Origin: Pycnococcus provasolii
Lineage: Eukaryota; Chlorophyta; Pseudoscourfieldiophyceae; Pseudoscourfieldiales
NCBI GenBank assembly: GCA_049487715.1
Contig: CP150548.1
Span: 62,001 to 126,000 of the forward strand
Length of the DNA: 64,000 bases
Reading direction: 5' to 3'
In this document: positions 19,501 to 29,500 of the stretch, in pieces
Numbering within the stretch: the stretch's first letter is position 1
Layout of the letters: each line of letters starts with the position of its first letter
The notes under the pieces: generated by a model
What the model was told of the DNA's origin: nothing
The model's database searches: none
The model's input: only the letters and a program-made list of their open reading frames with translations
Program-made: the position numbers and the translations under genes

Positions 19501-20766
19501 CTCACCGAGGCTCTCGAGGGCAAGTACGTGCTCCCCGGACCTGGCGGTGATCCCATCCGCAACCCCGACGTGCTTCCCACGGGACGCAACCTGCACGCCC
19601 TCGACCCGCAGGCGATTCCCACGGGTGCCGCCATGCAGGCTGCGCAGGGTGTCGTCGATCGCCTCATCGAGCGCCAGAAGATTGACAACGGCGGCGAGTA
19701 CCCCGAGACGATCGCTCTCGTGCTCTGGGGAACGGACAACATCAAGACGTACGGCGAGAGCCTTGCGCAGGTGCTGTGGTTCCTCGGCGTCAGGCCGATG
19801 CCCGACGCACTCGGTCGCGTCAACAAGCTCGAGCTCATGTCGCTCGAGGAGCTCGGAAGGCCGCGCATCGACGTGCTCGTCAACTGCAGCGGCGTTTTCA
19901 GGGATTTGTTCTTGAACCAGATTAACCTGTTGGATCGCGCCGTGAAGATGTGTGCCGAGGCTGACGAGCCGGACGAGATGAACTTCGTGCGCAAGCACGC
20001 GAAGGAGCAGGCTGAGGAGGCTGGCATCTCGGTGCGTGATGCCGCGACGCGTGTGTTTTCGAATGCCAGCGGAAGCTACTCGTCGAACATCTCGCTCGCG
20101 GTGGAGAACAGCAGCTGGAGCGACGAGGAGCAGCTGCAGGAGATGTACTTGACTCGTAAGAGCTTTGCGTTCAACAGCGACAAGCCTGGTGCCGGAATGA
20201 CGGAGAACAGGGACAGCTTCGAGCGTGCGCTCAAGACGGTGGAAGCTAGCTTCCAGAACTTGGATTCGAGTGAGATCTCGCTCACGGATGTGTCGCACTA
20301 CTTCGACTCCGATCCCACCAAGCTTGCCGAGAAGTTCTCCGGCAAGAAGGTGAGCAGCTACGTCGCGGACACGACCACGGCAAACGCGCAGGTGCGAACG
20401 CTCGCCGAGACGACAAGGCTTGATGCGCGCACGAAGCTGCTTAACCCGAAATGGTACGAGGGCAACCTGTCCGCAGGCTACGAGGGTGCACGTGAGATCC
20501 AGAAGCGTCTTCAGAACACGCTTGGCTGGAGCGCCACGTCTGGACAGGTGGACAACTGGGTCTACGAGGAGGCGAACGACGTCTTCATGGCGGATCCTGA
20601 AATGCAGAAGAGGCTCATGGATATGAACCCAAATAGCTTCCGCAAGATGGTCGCAACGTTCCTCGAGGCGAACGGACGCGGTTACTGGGACACATCGGAC
20701 GAGAATCTCGACAGACTGCGCGAGTTGTACGTCGAAGTCGAGGACAAGATCGAGGGCGTCGAGTAA
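16582..20766 (+). CDS. CHLH: Magnesium chelatase subunit H (ChlH/GUN5)
   Basis: A 1394-residue protein, matching the usual length of about 1380. It binds protoporphyrin IX and, with ChlI and ChlD, inserts Mg2+ at the first committed step of chlorophyll synthesis in the plastid. A basic Ala/Arg-rich transit peptide (about 45 residues) precedes the conserved N-terminus ([17 protein letters not shown]). Family landmarks include the [19 protein letters not shown] segment and the conserved C-terminal CobN/Mg-chelatase region ending [13 protein letters not shown]...[12 protein letters not shown] chose the ATG at 16582; the frame is open from an ATG at 16408, but that adds 58 Pro/Ser-rich residues from a pyrimidine tract. 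No introns. Codon bias is extreme (C/G-ending), as expected for high expression, and produces a long antisense frame. Confidence 0.97.
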   Translation: MIGAQQSLRSLKAAKPARVGNFRRHTAARAVAAPPPPPRQQATPVTLDDEEGVGRGLYTSTNQEVRRVIPDNVNGRPVVKVVYVVLEAQYQSSLSAAVKQINETRPELAVEVVGYLLEELRDPDNFESFKKDVGDANVFIGSLIFVEELADKVIEVVQPRREELDACVIFPSMPAVMRLNKLGSFSMSQLGQSKSAIAEFMKSKKQKSGGGFEEGMLKLVRTLPKVLKYLPSDKAQDARNFMLSLQYWLGGSTDNLDNFLCTIAQAYTPALQEVEIANVSEPVTFPDVGIWHPTAPNMYEDLKEYLNWYDTRKDMKFEKDAPVIGLVLQRSHLVTGDEAHYSGVVMAMESRGAKVVPIFAGGLDFSGPVDKFYFDPIRRDIPFVDCVVSLTGFALVGGPARQDHPKAIDSLKRLNVPYMVTVPLVFQTTEEWTDSSLGLHPVQVALQVSLPELDGGIEPIIFAGRDGNSGKSHTLPDRVVPIAERAIKWATLRKKQVAEKKLCITVFSFPPDKGNVGTAAYLNVFGSIYKVLEDLRSKGYDVGPEDEFPKDSEDLIDLVISDKEAKLTSPELNVAYRMPVDEYYKKTPFAEDLHENWGEAPGHLNTDGQNMLVYGKVFGNIFIGVQPTFGYEGDPMRLLFSKSASPHHGFAAYYTYVERIFGADAVLHFGTHGSLEFMPGKQVGMSAGCYPDALVGTLPNLYYYAANNPSEATIAKRRGYANTISYLTPPAENAGLYKGLKELADLIKSYTELKEGGRAGGIVNTIVSTAKQCNFENDVKLPDDEADASDMTADERDQIVGSVYSKLMEIESRLLPTGLHIIGEPPTADEAVATLVNIAGIDRPETEPPVRGLPGILAESVGRRIEDVYKGNNTGNLEDVELNQRITMASREIVQAFVDKTVSGETGRVGADISNTLTKLFAPGLAADPWSAPIASDGEFKEFASADKEGLRTLFDYLGFCLEQVVKDNELGALTEALEGKYVLPGPGGDPIRNPDVLPTGRNLHALDPQAIPTGAAMQAAQGVVDRLIERQKIDNGGEYPETIALVLWGTDNIKTYGESLAQVLWFLGVRPMPDALGRVNKLELMSLEELGRPRIDVLVNCSGVFRDLFLNQINLLDRAVKMCAEADEPDEMNFVRKHAKEQAEEAGISVRDAATRVFSNASGSYSSNISLAVENSSWSDEEQLQEMYLTRKSFAFNSDKPGAGMTENRDSFERALKTVEASFQNLDSSEISLTDVSHYFDSDPTKLAEKFSGKKVSSYVADTTTANAQVRTLAETTRLDARTKLLNPKWYEGNLSAGYEGAREIQKRLQNTLGWSATSGQVDNWVYEEANDVFMADPEMQKRLMDMNPNSFRKMVATFLEANGRGYWDTSDENLDRLRELYVEVEDKIEGVE

Positions 20767-21951
20767 AGTGCGCGCGCGTTCATCCAATGTTTTGTGTGAG
20801 CAGCAGAATGTTTGCGAAGTGGAAATGGGGTGGGAAATACGTGAGAGAAAGCAATGGCTGCTTACGCTTGTGTAGCTAAAGAAGACGATTTTTGATTGAT
20901 ACCATTTTGTTACGGTGTGTTTGTTTGTTTTGAGCTCGAGAAACAAACATCCCCTCGACACCGCGGGGGACGAGCTAAGCAGGTTCGTCTTTTTCAACAG
21001 GATCGCAACGATGGGCAGGACGACGGCGACGACCATGTAGAGTCCACCTGAGAGGTACCTTGTTTGCGTCATGCGCAGTGCTCACCTGTTCAGCTGCTCT
21101 GCGGGCAAGACCTTACGAGGAGCTTCATCGATGTCGGCCCGTCAACGGCCGCGAAGTGATCAAGCTCAAGATTACCGCACACGGGTGCAAGCTCGAACTT
21201 TCACGCAAGCATGATCGCTGCCTAACGTACGATAGACGTCACGCACGTCGTCTTCTTCGCCTTCGACGACTTACGGCGTCTCATTCTTTCTTTCTGTGAC
21301 ACTCCTTCTTCTTGGTTTTCCGTCGAGAGAGAAAAAAAGGGGGGGGGGGGGGGGGGCTCGGACTGGCACCATGGATGGTCGTTGTTAACTCTTCTAGTTG
21401 GTAATACTGTAGACTGAGGTTACATAGCGGTGGGACACTGACTGGGAGTCTGGGACGGCTGTTAACGTGGACCATACATACCGGTCTAGAGAACGCAGAT
21501 GCAAGACGACGAATGCAAGACCAAATGACCAATGCAAGACGAATGCGAGAAGAGGGGGGAACACCGAACACGATTGCAATTTGCATGGGGGGTGGAATAC
21601 GGGAATGCCACTGGCTTTGGTTGCAACCCCCTTGTTTGGTTGTTTCCCGAGGGCCGAGATACTACGGCCGTACCTGTACCGGTAATAATACCGGTCATCA
21701 GGCTTGCAAGTGGGCAAGACACGCGAGTGGCAATGGACTTGGAGGGTCCATTCAGACAGTCAGAGGGATCATGGGATGGTGCAAGTGATGGCAACGTGAT
21801 GCAACGAATTACCTCTGTTGTTGACCACGATGTTATGTCATGTTGAGTCTCCCTCCCTCCCTCTCCCTCCTTCCATCAATACTACCCCTCCTTCCGCCCC
21901 TCCGGCCATCATCACACAAACCACGCACGCTATTCGTGTTTCGTTCTCGTC
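20767..21951. other. Intergenic; possible tiny spliced membrane protein on minus strand
   Basis: Mostly non-coding. On the minus strand near 21300-20950 there are hints of a small spliced gene: MRRRKSSKAKK at about 21283, a donor-like AACAG|GTGAGC near 21091, an acceptor CTCTCAG near 21050, then one hydrophobic span (LYMVVAVVLPIVAILLKK). The exons could not be joined into one clean frame, so no CDS is called. Confidence 0.25.
21339..21356 (+). repeat. Homopolymer run of 18 G
   Basis: Eighteen consecutive G residues preceded by seven A. Such runs can form G-quadruplexes and are prone to length error in assemblies. Confidence 0.9.
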
Positions 21952-24900
21952 ATGGCCGACGACGCTGCTGCTCCTGCTGACTCCTCCACCTTGCCGCCCA
22001 TTGATCCTTCCTTGCCTCCTCCTTTATCCTTATCGTCTCAGCAATCTTTCCAGAGCTTTCAGCAGCACTCTTCGTGGCACCCTCACCCGCCACCCACGAC
22101 AGATGCGCAGAAAACTCTACTCGCGGCACGCAGAAGACGGCACAACGCAATTGCTACGCCGCCCAGGCCCGTCACGCACCACGGAGCGCGCACCGCACGG
22201 CAAGCTCAGCCTTCTCTTCGGCCGGACACCTCGCACGCATCTTCGTTAATGTCGTCTCGGTACGACGTCTCCTCTTCACCATCAGGAGCAACGACCGCCC
22301 GTGCTCGTCTGCAAACAACGCGGAATGTGCAAACAGCACCCACATCATCCGCCCCAAACAACCAAGGAGAATTCAACCAAGAACTGAAAAGAGCGCGTCG
22401 AACGGGCTTGAACACCACATACCTCATCCACAAACTTGCGACGAGAATTCAAGAAAAAGTGAAGCACGACGGAGAAAACTTTGGCCTTGGCGAAACGTCG
22501 TCGGCGGCGCTAAGCCAACCCGTTGCAGAACAACGCAGCCGCGACATGCTCAGGACGAAGTCGGGAAGCCTGCTCAAGGCGCCGCGCAACTTTCGAAGCC
22601 TCCAGAACATGGCGCGACTGACGTCGACAACCGCGTCGCTCATTGACGTTCTGTACAAGGAGGTGAAGAAGGATAACAAGGCGAAGAAAAAGGCGAAGGA
22701 GGCGGCAATTCACGCCGACGAGACGACGCTGTACATACCAAACGTGCTGCCTGACAAAGAAATCATCAAGAAGAGGGTGTTCGAAAACCAGGAGCAGCAC
22801 ATTTTGTTCGTCGAGAGCCTCGCCAAGGAGCTCGACGAGCTGGCCATCAAATCCTCTAAAAAGCAGGATATCCTCGTCACGTTGAACGATCGCCTGAAAG
22901 AGGAGACGGTGGCTCCCGAACTCGAGACGCGCGACACGCTGGAGGAGCGGCTGAACGACCTCTCGAAGCGCGTTGCCAAGGCGGAGACGATGGCAGATCA
23001 GGCTGAGTTCCGCTCGAGCGAGCTCAGCGTAATGCGCAAGAGATGCCAGCTCAGCCTAGACGGAAGGCAGGTCAAAATCGACGAAATCGGCGAAATCTAC
23101 CGCCGCGAGGAGAATGCGCAGCGAAGCGCATGGCTCGAGCATGCCGCCGCTGTCCAGGAGCTTGACGCTCGGCGTTTCGAGGTGTTCAAGGCTGAGGAAG
23201 ACCTAGCACTGCAGCGCGTCGTGAATCAGCTGGAGATGGATGCCCTGAAGCGAATTCGCAAGAGCAACCAGAAGCTGGACGAGGACAATGCAAGGTGGGA
23301 GCGGCGCCGCAAGGAGAACGACCCTTCGCTCACGCAGCTCAAGCGTGAGAAGAAGAAGGCGTCTCGCATGGAGAAGCGCGAGACGACGGCGATCATAAAG
23401 GAGGCGGTGCAACACAGCAACGAGTCGTACTGGCAGGACATCTTCGAACGCCTTCAGGAGGTGAGCGGCGTGGAGACGATGGAGGAGGCTGTCGAGGTGT
23501 TCAGCTCGAAGGAGGGGAGCATCACGCAGCTCAAGGATCAAGCTGAGCGCTCGAAGGATAAGATTGTGAGGCTGAGGCACCAGTACGCGCAACTCAGCGA
23601 GGAAGCTCAGGAAATTCGCATGATGGGCGCGCGCATGACGAGGGCGCTCGACAAGCTCGACGAGCCCATGAAAAAGCAGAAAACGAAGATGGAGGTGAGG
23701 CAGCAGATCCTTGATCGCAGCGAGAATCGGATGTACTCAGCCTTCAACGCCCTTCAGTCTTTCTGCGATTTCCTGCCGACTAGTGTGGTTGATCGCCCGT
23801 CCGCTGTGCGCGAGAGGCTATCGGTGAGCGTTTCCAAGCTGCGGGAGCATGAGAAAGAGACTGCGATACGAGGGGAAAAGCTCTCACGGCAACGTCAGCT
23901 CGAGTTCGACGTGAAGGAGGGCCTCGCATTACCCGCGCACGTGGCGGAGCTGGATAAGCTCGGAAACGTTGTGGTGGTGAACAATGCAGCTTTAGAATCA
24001 GTCAGCGACGAGGCTGCGACGACCGTCGCTGGTGCGATGGATCAGCTCCTGAGCAAGCTCGGGGCACTCGTGGACGTCATTGGCGCCGCTGCCACCACGA
24101 AATCCGTCCCCAAGATTGACTTGACCGCCGTGCCTGATGCAGGTTCCGCGGATCGACCGGACACTTCGGGCAGTGCAGTTCGCTTCGCTTCTACTTCTGG
24201 TGAGGGTGGTGGTGCCGAGGGAGGTGCCGCTGAGGCGACGGAGGCGACGGACGCGACAGAGGCAACGGCGGCAACGGATGTGCCAGCGGAGGCGGTGGAG
24301 GCGGTGGCGGCGGCGGCGGCGATTGAGGCGCCAGCTGAGGTGGCGAGTGCTGGACGACGGTCAAGACGAATGACCATAACAGCATCCAGCATAAGTGCTG
24401 CGGATGTCCCAGTCACCAGGGAGGATGTGCAGAGAGTCGCGCTTAAGCTGCGCATGGAGGATCCGAACAACAACAGGGTTGTGATCCAGAGCCGAGGCTC
24501 CACGAGACAGAGCGACACGTCATCGCTTGGCCATCTCAAGTCGATCATGTCTCGTCCACAGACAAGCGAACAGGAAAACGTCGACGACGAGGCGGCCATA
24601 CCGACGCTCGGGAATCCAAAGAAGATTGTCCTTGCGCGACACGATCAAGTGCACCACAGAGCTAACAATGCTCCGTCGGATGGCATCACGCATACATCGT
24701 TCTCCAGCCTCACGATGTCAACAACACCGACGCTGGACGACGATGAACTCAGCGTCAGCGGGCTGACCGAGTTGACTGCGGACGAGCGTGCGACGATGAA
24801 GCTTGAAAATGGGCGATTCCAAAAGGCGGCTGAGCTTCGCGCCTTGCGAGGCGATCCGCCGGCAAAAAAGCCGCCGAAAGTTGGACTCCGATTTAATGTG

Positions 24901-25080
24901 CTGCAAGAGACGGAGAATCAGGCGGCAAGACGAGAGGTGATAACGGCGGAGCAAGAGATCAAGCAACGCGTTGCCGACTTGGCTGGAGATGAGGGCATGT
25001 CGTACCACGCATACGGTGGACCCGTCGCGCACAAGGTTGGCAGCCACAAACGCTCGGATGGGCGGCGGCAAGATGATTGA
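21952..25080 (+). CDS. Coiled-coil protein of outer-dynein-arm docking type (ODAD/ODA10-like)
   Basis: A 1042-residue protein from the ATG at 21952. Residues 1-150 are Pro/Ser/Arg-rich and probably disordered. Residues about 150-700 are nearly continuous charged coiled coil. A short conserved-looking break (YWQDIFERLQEVSGVETMEEAVEVF) matches the pattern found in CCDC151/CCDC114/CCDC63 docking-complex proteins, where a helix with G-V-x-x-x-x-E-x-V-x-x-F interrupts the coil. Residues about 770-830 are an Ala/Glu/Thr low-complexity stretch, followed by an unrelated tail with a basic patch. The likely role is axonemal, tethering outer dynein arms; the DNAAF7-like gene 8 kb away supports ciliary biology. 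The exact orthologue (ODA10 versus another docking subunit) is unsure. Confidence 0.6.
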   Translation: MADDAAAPADSSTLPPIDPSLPPPLSLSSQQSFQSFQQHSSWHPHPPPTTDAQKTLLAARRRRHNAIATPPRPVTHHGARTARQAQPSLRPDTSHASSLMSSRYDVSSSPSGATTARARLQTTRNVQTAPTSSAPNNQGEFNQELKRARRTGLNTTYLIHKLATRIQEKVKHDGENFGLGETSSAALSQPVAEQRSRDMLRTKSGSLLKAPRNFRSLQNMARLTSTTASLIDVLYKEVKKDNKAKKKAKEAAIHADETTLYIPNVLPDKEIIKKRVFENQEQHILFVESLAKELDELAIKSSKKQDILVTLNDRLKEETVAPELETRDTLEERLNDLSKRVAKAETMADQAEFRSSELSVMRKRCQLSLDGRQVKIDEIGEIYRREENAQRSAWLEHAAAVQELDARRFEVFKAEEDLALQRVVNQLEMDALKRIRKSNQKLDEDNARWERRRKENDPSLTQLKREKKKASRMEKRETTAIIKEAVQHSNESYWQDIFERLQEVSGVETMEEAVEVFSSKEGSITQLKDQAERSKDKIVRLRHQYAQLSEEAQEIRMMGARMTRALDKLDEPMKKQKTKMEVRQQILDRSENRMYSAFNALQSFCDFLPTSVVDRPSAVRERLSVSVSKLREHEKETAIRGEKLSRQRQLEFDVKEGLALPAHVAELDKLGNVVVVNNAALESVSDEAATTVAGAMDQLLSKLGALVDVIGAAATTKSVPKIDLTAVPDAGSADRPDTSGSAVRFASTSGEGGGAEGGAAEATEATDATEATAATDVPAEAVEAVAAAAAIEAPAEVASAGRRSRRMTITASSISAADVPVTREDVQRVALKLRMEDPNNNRVVIQSRGSTRQSDTSSLGHLKSIMSRPQTSEQENVDDEAAIPTLGNPKKIVLARHDQVHHRANNAPSDGITHTSFSSLTMSTTPTLDDDELSVSGLTELTADERATMKLENGRFQKAAELRALRGDPPAKKPPKVGLRFNVLQETENQAARREVITAEQEIKQRVADLAGDEGMSYHAYGGPVAHKVGSHKRSDGRRQDD

Positions 25081-25139
25081 TGTCACGAAACATAACACTT
25101 TTATTACAGCTCATTTTTCGCCATATCTTCTTATTAGTA

Positions 25140-26030
25140 CTACACATCCGACGTCTTTCTCTCCTCTCTGACGATGCCGCCGACGAGTTGCTTCACCTCC
25201 TCCGCCGCGGCATCCACGTCGCTCTCGTTGAAGCCTTCCACGGTTAATTTCGTCTCTTGCTTGGAAGAAGTCATGTCGCCGGGATAACTTCCGATTGACA
25301 CGGTCGGGTAACGCGCCGCCAATTCGCCTAGTTTCGTCGCATAGTCGCCCTCGCCAGCAGTTGTGTACAAATTCACCAAGCGCCAGTTGCCCAAATCTCC
25401 ACGAAACCGGTCAATGTGAGCATCCACCAGAGAACGGAACAACCGAGGGATACCTGGCAACACATACGTATTGTCGGCGTTGACAACCGGAACCCACAAT
25501 CCGTCTGTCGTTAACACCTCGGCGGATACTGGAAGCGTCGCCATGCGCATTCTCGCTTCGTTCACCTCCTTTCCCTGGCTTTCGTAGTGCCTCGTCATCC
25601 TCTCCAGAGTGCCAGCGTGCACGTCGAGGTGCGTATTTACCGCAGCGGCAACAGCATCGTACGTGATGTCGTCGTGCGTAGGTCCGATTCCCCCCGACGT
25701 TATGATAGCACCCGTGGGGCCAGGCACCACTTCCTTGCGTAGTCGTCGCAGCGTCGCCTCGATGTCCTCGAGGTTATCCCGAACAAACTCCGCGCGTTTG
25801 ATTGTGACACCACGAGGTGTTAGTTTCGACGCGAGGTACGCCAAGTTCGTGTCAGCGATTTTCCCGTTGAGCAGCTCGTCTCCGATGGCGACGAACGCGA
25901 CGGAGTTGTGCTGCTGACTTGAGAACGCGCGAAGGGGCGCTTTTCTATGAAAAGAGAAAGAAGAGAATACAACACCACGCGCAGTAGAGGCACTGCGGTA
26001 AGGTAAGTGCTTACCTAAGGTAGTCAGCAT
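25140..26030 (-). CDS. CinA/MoCF-domain protein (molybdopterin-binding-like)
   Basis: A 296-residue protein with a Ser/Arg-rich organelle-type leader (about 35 residues). The rest is a single MoCF domain: AFVAIGDELLNGKIADTN, the glycine loop ITSGGIGPTHDDITYDAVA, and VLPGIPRLFRSLV. This fold occurs in bacterial CinA (N-terminal part) and in the N-terminal half of eukaryotic FAD synthase, where it acts as a pyrophosphatase. The nicotinamide-nucleotide amidase half of CinA is absent. It probably hydrolyses a nucleotide derivative in plastid or mitochondrion; substrate unknown. It converges with the coiled-coil gene (59 bp between stops), and a G-box-like palindrome lies about 40 bp upstream of the ATG. 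Confidence 0.85.
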   Translation of the reverse strand: MLTTLGKHLPYRSASTARGVVFSSFSFHRKAPLRAFSSQQHNSVAFVAIGDELLNGKIADTNLAYLASKLTPRGVTIKRAEFVRDNLEDIEATLRRLRKEVVPGPTGAIITSGGIGPTHDDITYDAVAAAVNTHLDVHAGTLERMTRHYESQGKEVNEARMRMATLPVSAEVLTTDGLWVPVVNADNTYVLPGIPRLFRSLVDAHIDRFRGDLGNWRLVNLYTTAGEGDYATKLGELAARYPTVSIGSYPGDMTSSKQETKLTVEGFNESDVDAAAEEVKQLVGGIVREERKTSDV

Positions 26031-26067
26031 TCAACACACACACAGGCACACAGGCACACAGGCACAC

Positions 26068-26077
26068 GTCACGTGAC
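26068..26077. promoter_or_regulatory. G-box-like palindrome GTCACGTGAC
   Basis: A perfect 10-bp palindrome containing CACGTG, about 40 bp upstream of the minus-strand start at 26030. CACGTG is bound by bZIP/bHLH factors in the green lineage. A CACAGG-type microsatellite sits between it and the ATG. Confidence 0.4.
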
Positions 26078-26564
26078 GTTGGAAATCAATAAATAAATAG
26101 AAAATCCAAACGGATTTGTTGGTATGGCGGCAAACAAGGGAAGGGGAAGGGGAAGGGGGAGGGAAACCCGAGCATAGGTAGCTAACCCTACACCCTAATA
26201 CTGTAACCCTTCCTGAACTGATATCAGTCGTCGGATGGTAGCTAACGTTAGGAGGCGGCTCGCACACACACACTTGGGCTCACAGACCAGTAAGTTAGGT
26301 TAAAGTTTAAGCTGAAACCATGGCGTCACATTCTCACAGCCTAGACCAGCACTTACCATAGTCGAAAACAACTCTAACTGCGTGTGGGACGTCCCGAGGT
26401 GGGATGACGTGATGCTCTCCTAACCTTAGGTGTTGTGGTTCGGCACCTTGCGCCACCTGGCACACAACGGGTTCCCACCCCTTCCCTTGCAGCCTTGCAC
26501 AACAAGAAGCAGTTTCTGCGTTTCTAGTTCACTCATCACAACGGCAACGTCCGCCATTCGTAGG

Positions 26565-29500
26565 ATGATGCTCATCCTCACACTCCTTTCTCTCACCGCA
26601 CTCCTCCTCGTGATCGACTCAGTCTCGGCGGCCGACACGTTCCAAGTCAAGTACCAGGACGCGCCGGGTGCGGAAATCAAAATCAATAGCCTCGCTTGCG
26701 ATCCCACCGGACAAACGTGCGTCGCTCCGGGAACGTCGTCGAAGATCTTGACGAGCAGCAATGGCGCACTCAACTTCACGCTGCACACGGACATCGTACC
26801 GGCTGGCACCAAGCTGAACTCGTGGTTCGAAGCGAGCTGCCCAACTGCAAGCGCGTGCTGGGTCGTCGGGGACCGGAGACGCGTCGTCAGGACGCTTGAC
26901 GGGGCAGCCACGTTCCAGCGAACGAAGGATGCCGGAGGAGACACACACAGGCGACTATTCTCTGTGCACGCATTCTCGGACACGGAGGCTTGGGTAGGCG
27001 ACGGGTCGGGCAACGTCGTTAAGACCACGGACGGAGGAGAAACGTGGATCGTTGCCAAAGCTCGGGAAGGCAAGTCCGGGGCGATTAACACGCTCAAGTG
27101 CACGAGTGCCTCGACGTGCATCATGACGCAGAAGAATGAACTGCTGAAGACTGACGACGGAGGCGCGAATTGGCGCGTTCTCTATGCGATCGACGACGAC
27201 ACCAAGTCGTTCGCCGACGCGAGCTTGAGTGGCAAGGTGGTCATCGCCGTGGGACACTCGAACAGCGTGCGCTGCGAGGAGGACACGTGCACCGCCATAG
27301 AGTGGCCTAATAGTCAACCGCGGCTCCATGCGACGTACCTTGTGAGCGAGACCATCGGCTACATCACTGGCGCAAACTGCCGTGTCTCGCGCACCACGGA
27401 TGGCGGCGTAACGTGGCAGAATTTCCACGACTGGGGATGCGGCCTCGGCGGCATGATTGGCGTGTTTGCGCAGCCGGGCGACTGCCGCGCAGTTGTCGCA
27501 GCGATCTCAGGAGCCGTCGAGGTGTCGACCGGCTGCCCCACCCCGCCGCCCCCGCCGAGCCCCCCGCCGAGCCCGCCGCCACCGCCGCCCACCGCCGGCC
27601 CGCCGACGTGCGCCGTTGAGCTGCGCCTGAAGGACTACATGACAAGACTCACGTACTCCCGAACTGGGCCAAAATTCATACGCGGCGTCTTCCACGATTC
27701 GCTCGACGCAGGTCTGAATCTCGTCGATCGCAACGGCAACAAGCCGCCATCGGACTACCACACGGGCGTGGATTTCTGCCTTTATGCAAGCCTCGTCGAC
27801 GACAAGGCGGACCCGAATCACAACCAGGGACTGGGCCGTGCCATCAGCAAGACCCGAAGGGCGAATAAAAAGCTCGGCATCTCCGAGCCTGACGCGCTCG
27901 TCATTGGCGCCATCGTCGCCATTCAGCGTGGCGGGAAGGGACCCGAGGTGCCGATGCTGTGGGGTCGCAAGAAGGGTGACTGCAAGGTGGTTTCCTCCAT
28001 TGGTGGGAGAAACCAGACCAGTGCCGACTGGGTGTACTTTCTCAAGCATGCCCCGAGCCTGCGTGACTTCAACCCGGAGACGCAGCGTGCAGCCTTCGAG
28101 GCTCTTGGCTACACGGCGCAGGAGCAGACGGCTCTCATGGGTGCTCACAGCTTTGGAAACCTCGAGAGGTGTGCCGGAGGTCTAAATGGTGTCGAGCGCG
28201 GCAACTGGTGCCCCTTCCGACCCAAGAGCTGCGATCTTGGAGGCGGCCGTGCGATGGATGCTAGCCAGCAGGCTCAGTTCTGCGCGGCGTCGAGTGAGGA
28301 GGGTGCTGGATCGGTCATCACGAAAAACGACAAGCACGACGGCTCGTTCGGCGACGGTGGCTACTGGGATACGACCCCTGACGTGTTCGACAACGACTAT
28401 TACAAGCACTTCTCCAGTGCTAACTTCGAGGATAACGATCGCTGCTGCGGAAAGGTGAAATTTGACAAGAATCTCAACGTCTCCTATTGCCATCGCAACG
28501 GCAATCCCAGCCTCCTTTCCACAGGCGAGCCAATCGACAAAGATGCAGGCCTTGCCACGCTCTGTGGGGAGACTCACCCTTGGTGCCGTTCCGATCGCAA
28601 GGGGAGGTCGCACATGAAAAGCGCGCAGGTGCACGCCATCCCCTTTTCGCGCGATTATCTTCAGAGGCCTGACCTGGATCCCATGGCAAAGAGACTTATC
28701 CTTCTTCCCCCTGATTGGGCACTCCTTGGGCGTGAGGACACCAAGGCTAAGGCACAGCAGTACGCGAATGACCAAAATGCGTGGTTCGACGACTTTGTTA
28801 GCGCCTTTCTCAAGGTGACGAAGCAAGGCTACGCCGAGGGTGAGCTTAAGCCATGCACGGCGGCTCCTTGTGTGATCGGTGGCCCTGGTGGTCTTGAATG
28901 CGGTGACAAAACACGAGCCGCGGATGGACGACGCCGCCTCCTCGAGGATCCGAATGCTCAGGTGAGCCTGCCAGTTTGCACTACGGCGGCTGCGCGCATC
29001 GCCGCAGGAGACACGTGCACGTTGAATCATGCCACGGCTACGAGTGCGACCATCAGCTGCACGCCATCCGGCGGAGGTGCGGCTGTCACGGAGGTGTGCA
29101 GCTACGCATGCACAGGCGATACGTGCGAGTCGGACGACGAGGCTGACGCGACGGAAGAAGCGGCGCTTGCCTCGTCGATTGCAGAAGAGGCGGCTGTCGT
29201 GGCGCAGGAAGATGCAGAGTTTGAAGCAGAAGTGGCGGCTAATCCGAGTCCACCCCCGCTCACGGCACCGCCAAGCCCTCCTCCCGTCTCTCCACCGCCG
29301 AGCCCTCCACCGCCGAGCCCTCCGCCTCCACCACCGCCGAGCCCTCCGCTGCCGCCACCGCCGTTGAATCCCTCTCCACCACCCCCACCTTCTCCTTCGC
29401 CACCGCCTCCGCTGGCTCAGCCCATCACACCAAAACTGACTGTGTTGGACATTCCGGGAGCGGGCACCAAGGAAGATCCGGTGAATATCGGAAAACTACC

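Noticed and set aside
16609-21072. Very long minus-strand open frame opposite CHLH
   Set aside because: CHLH is unmistakable on the plus strand. The antisense frame is a by-product of strong C/G-ending codon use and reads as unnatural Leu/Arg/Val/His-rich protein.
20930-21300. Tiny spliced membrane protein on minus strand
   Set aside because: Individual exons look plausible but no set of GT-AG joins kept one frame, and the hydrophobic exon lacks a nearby stop.
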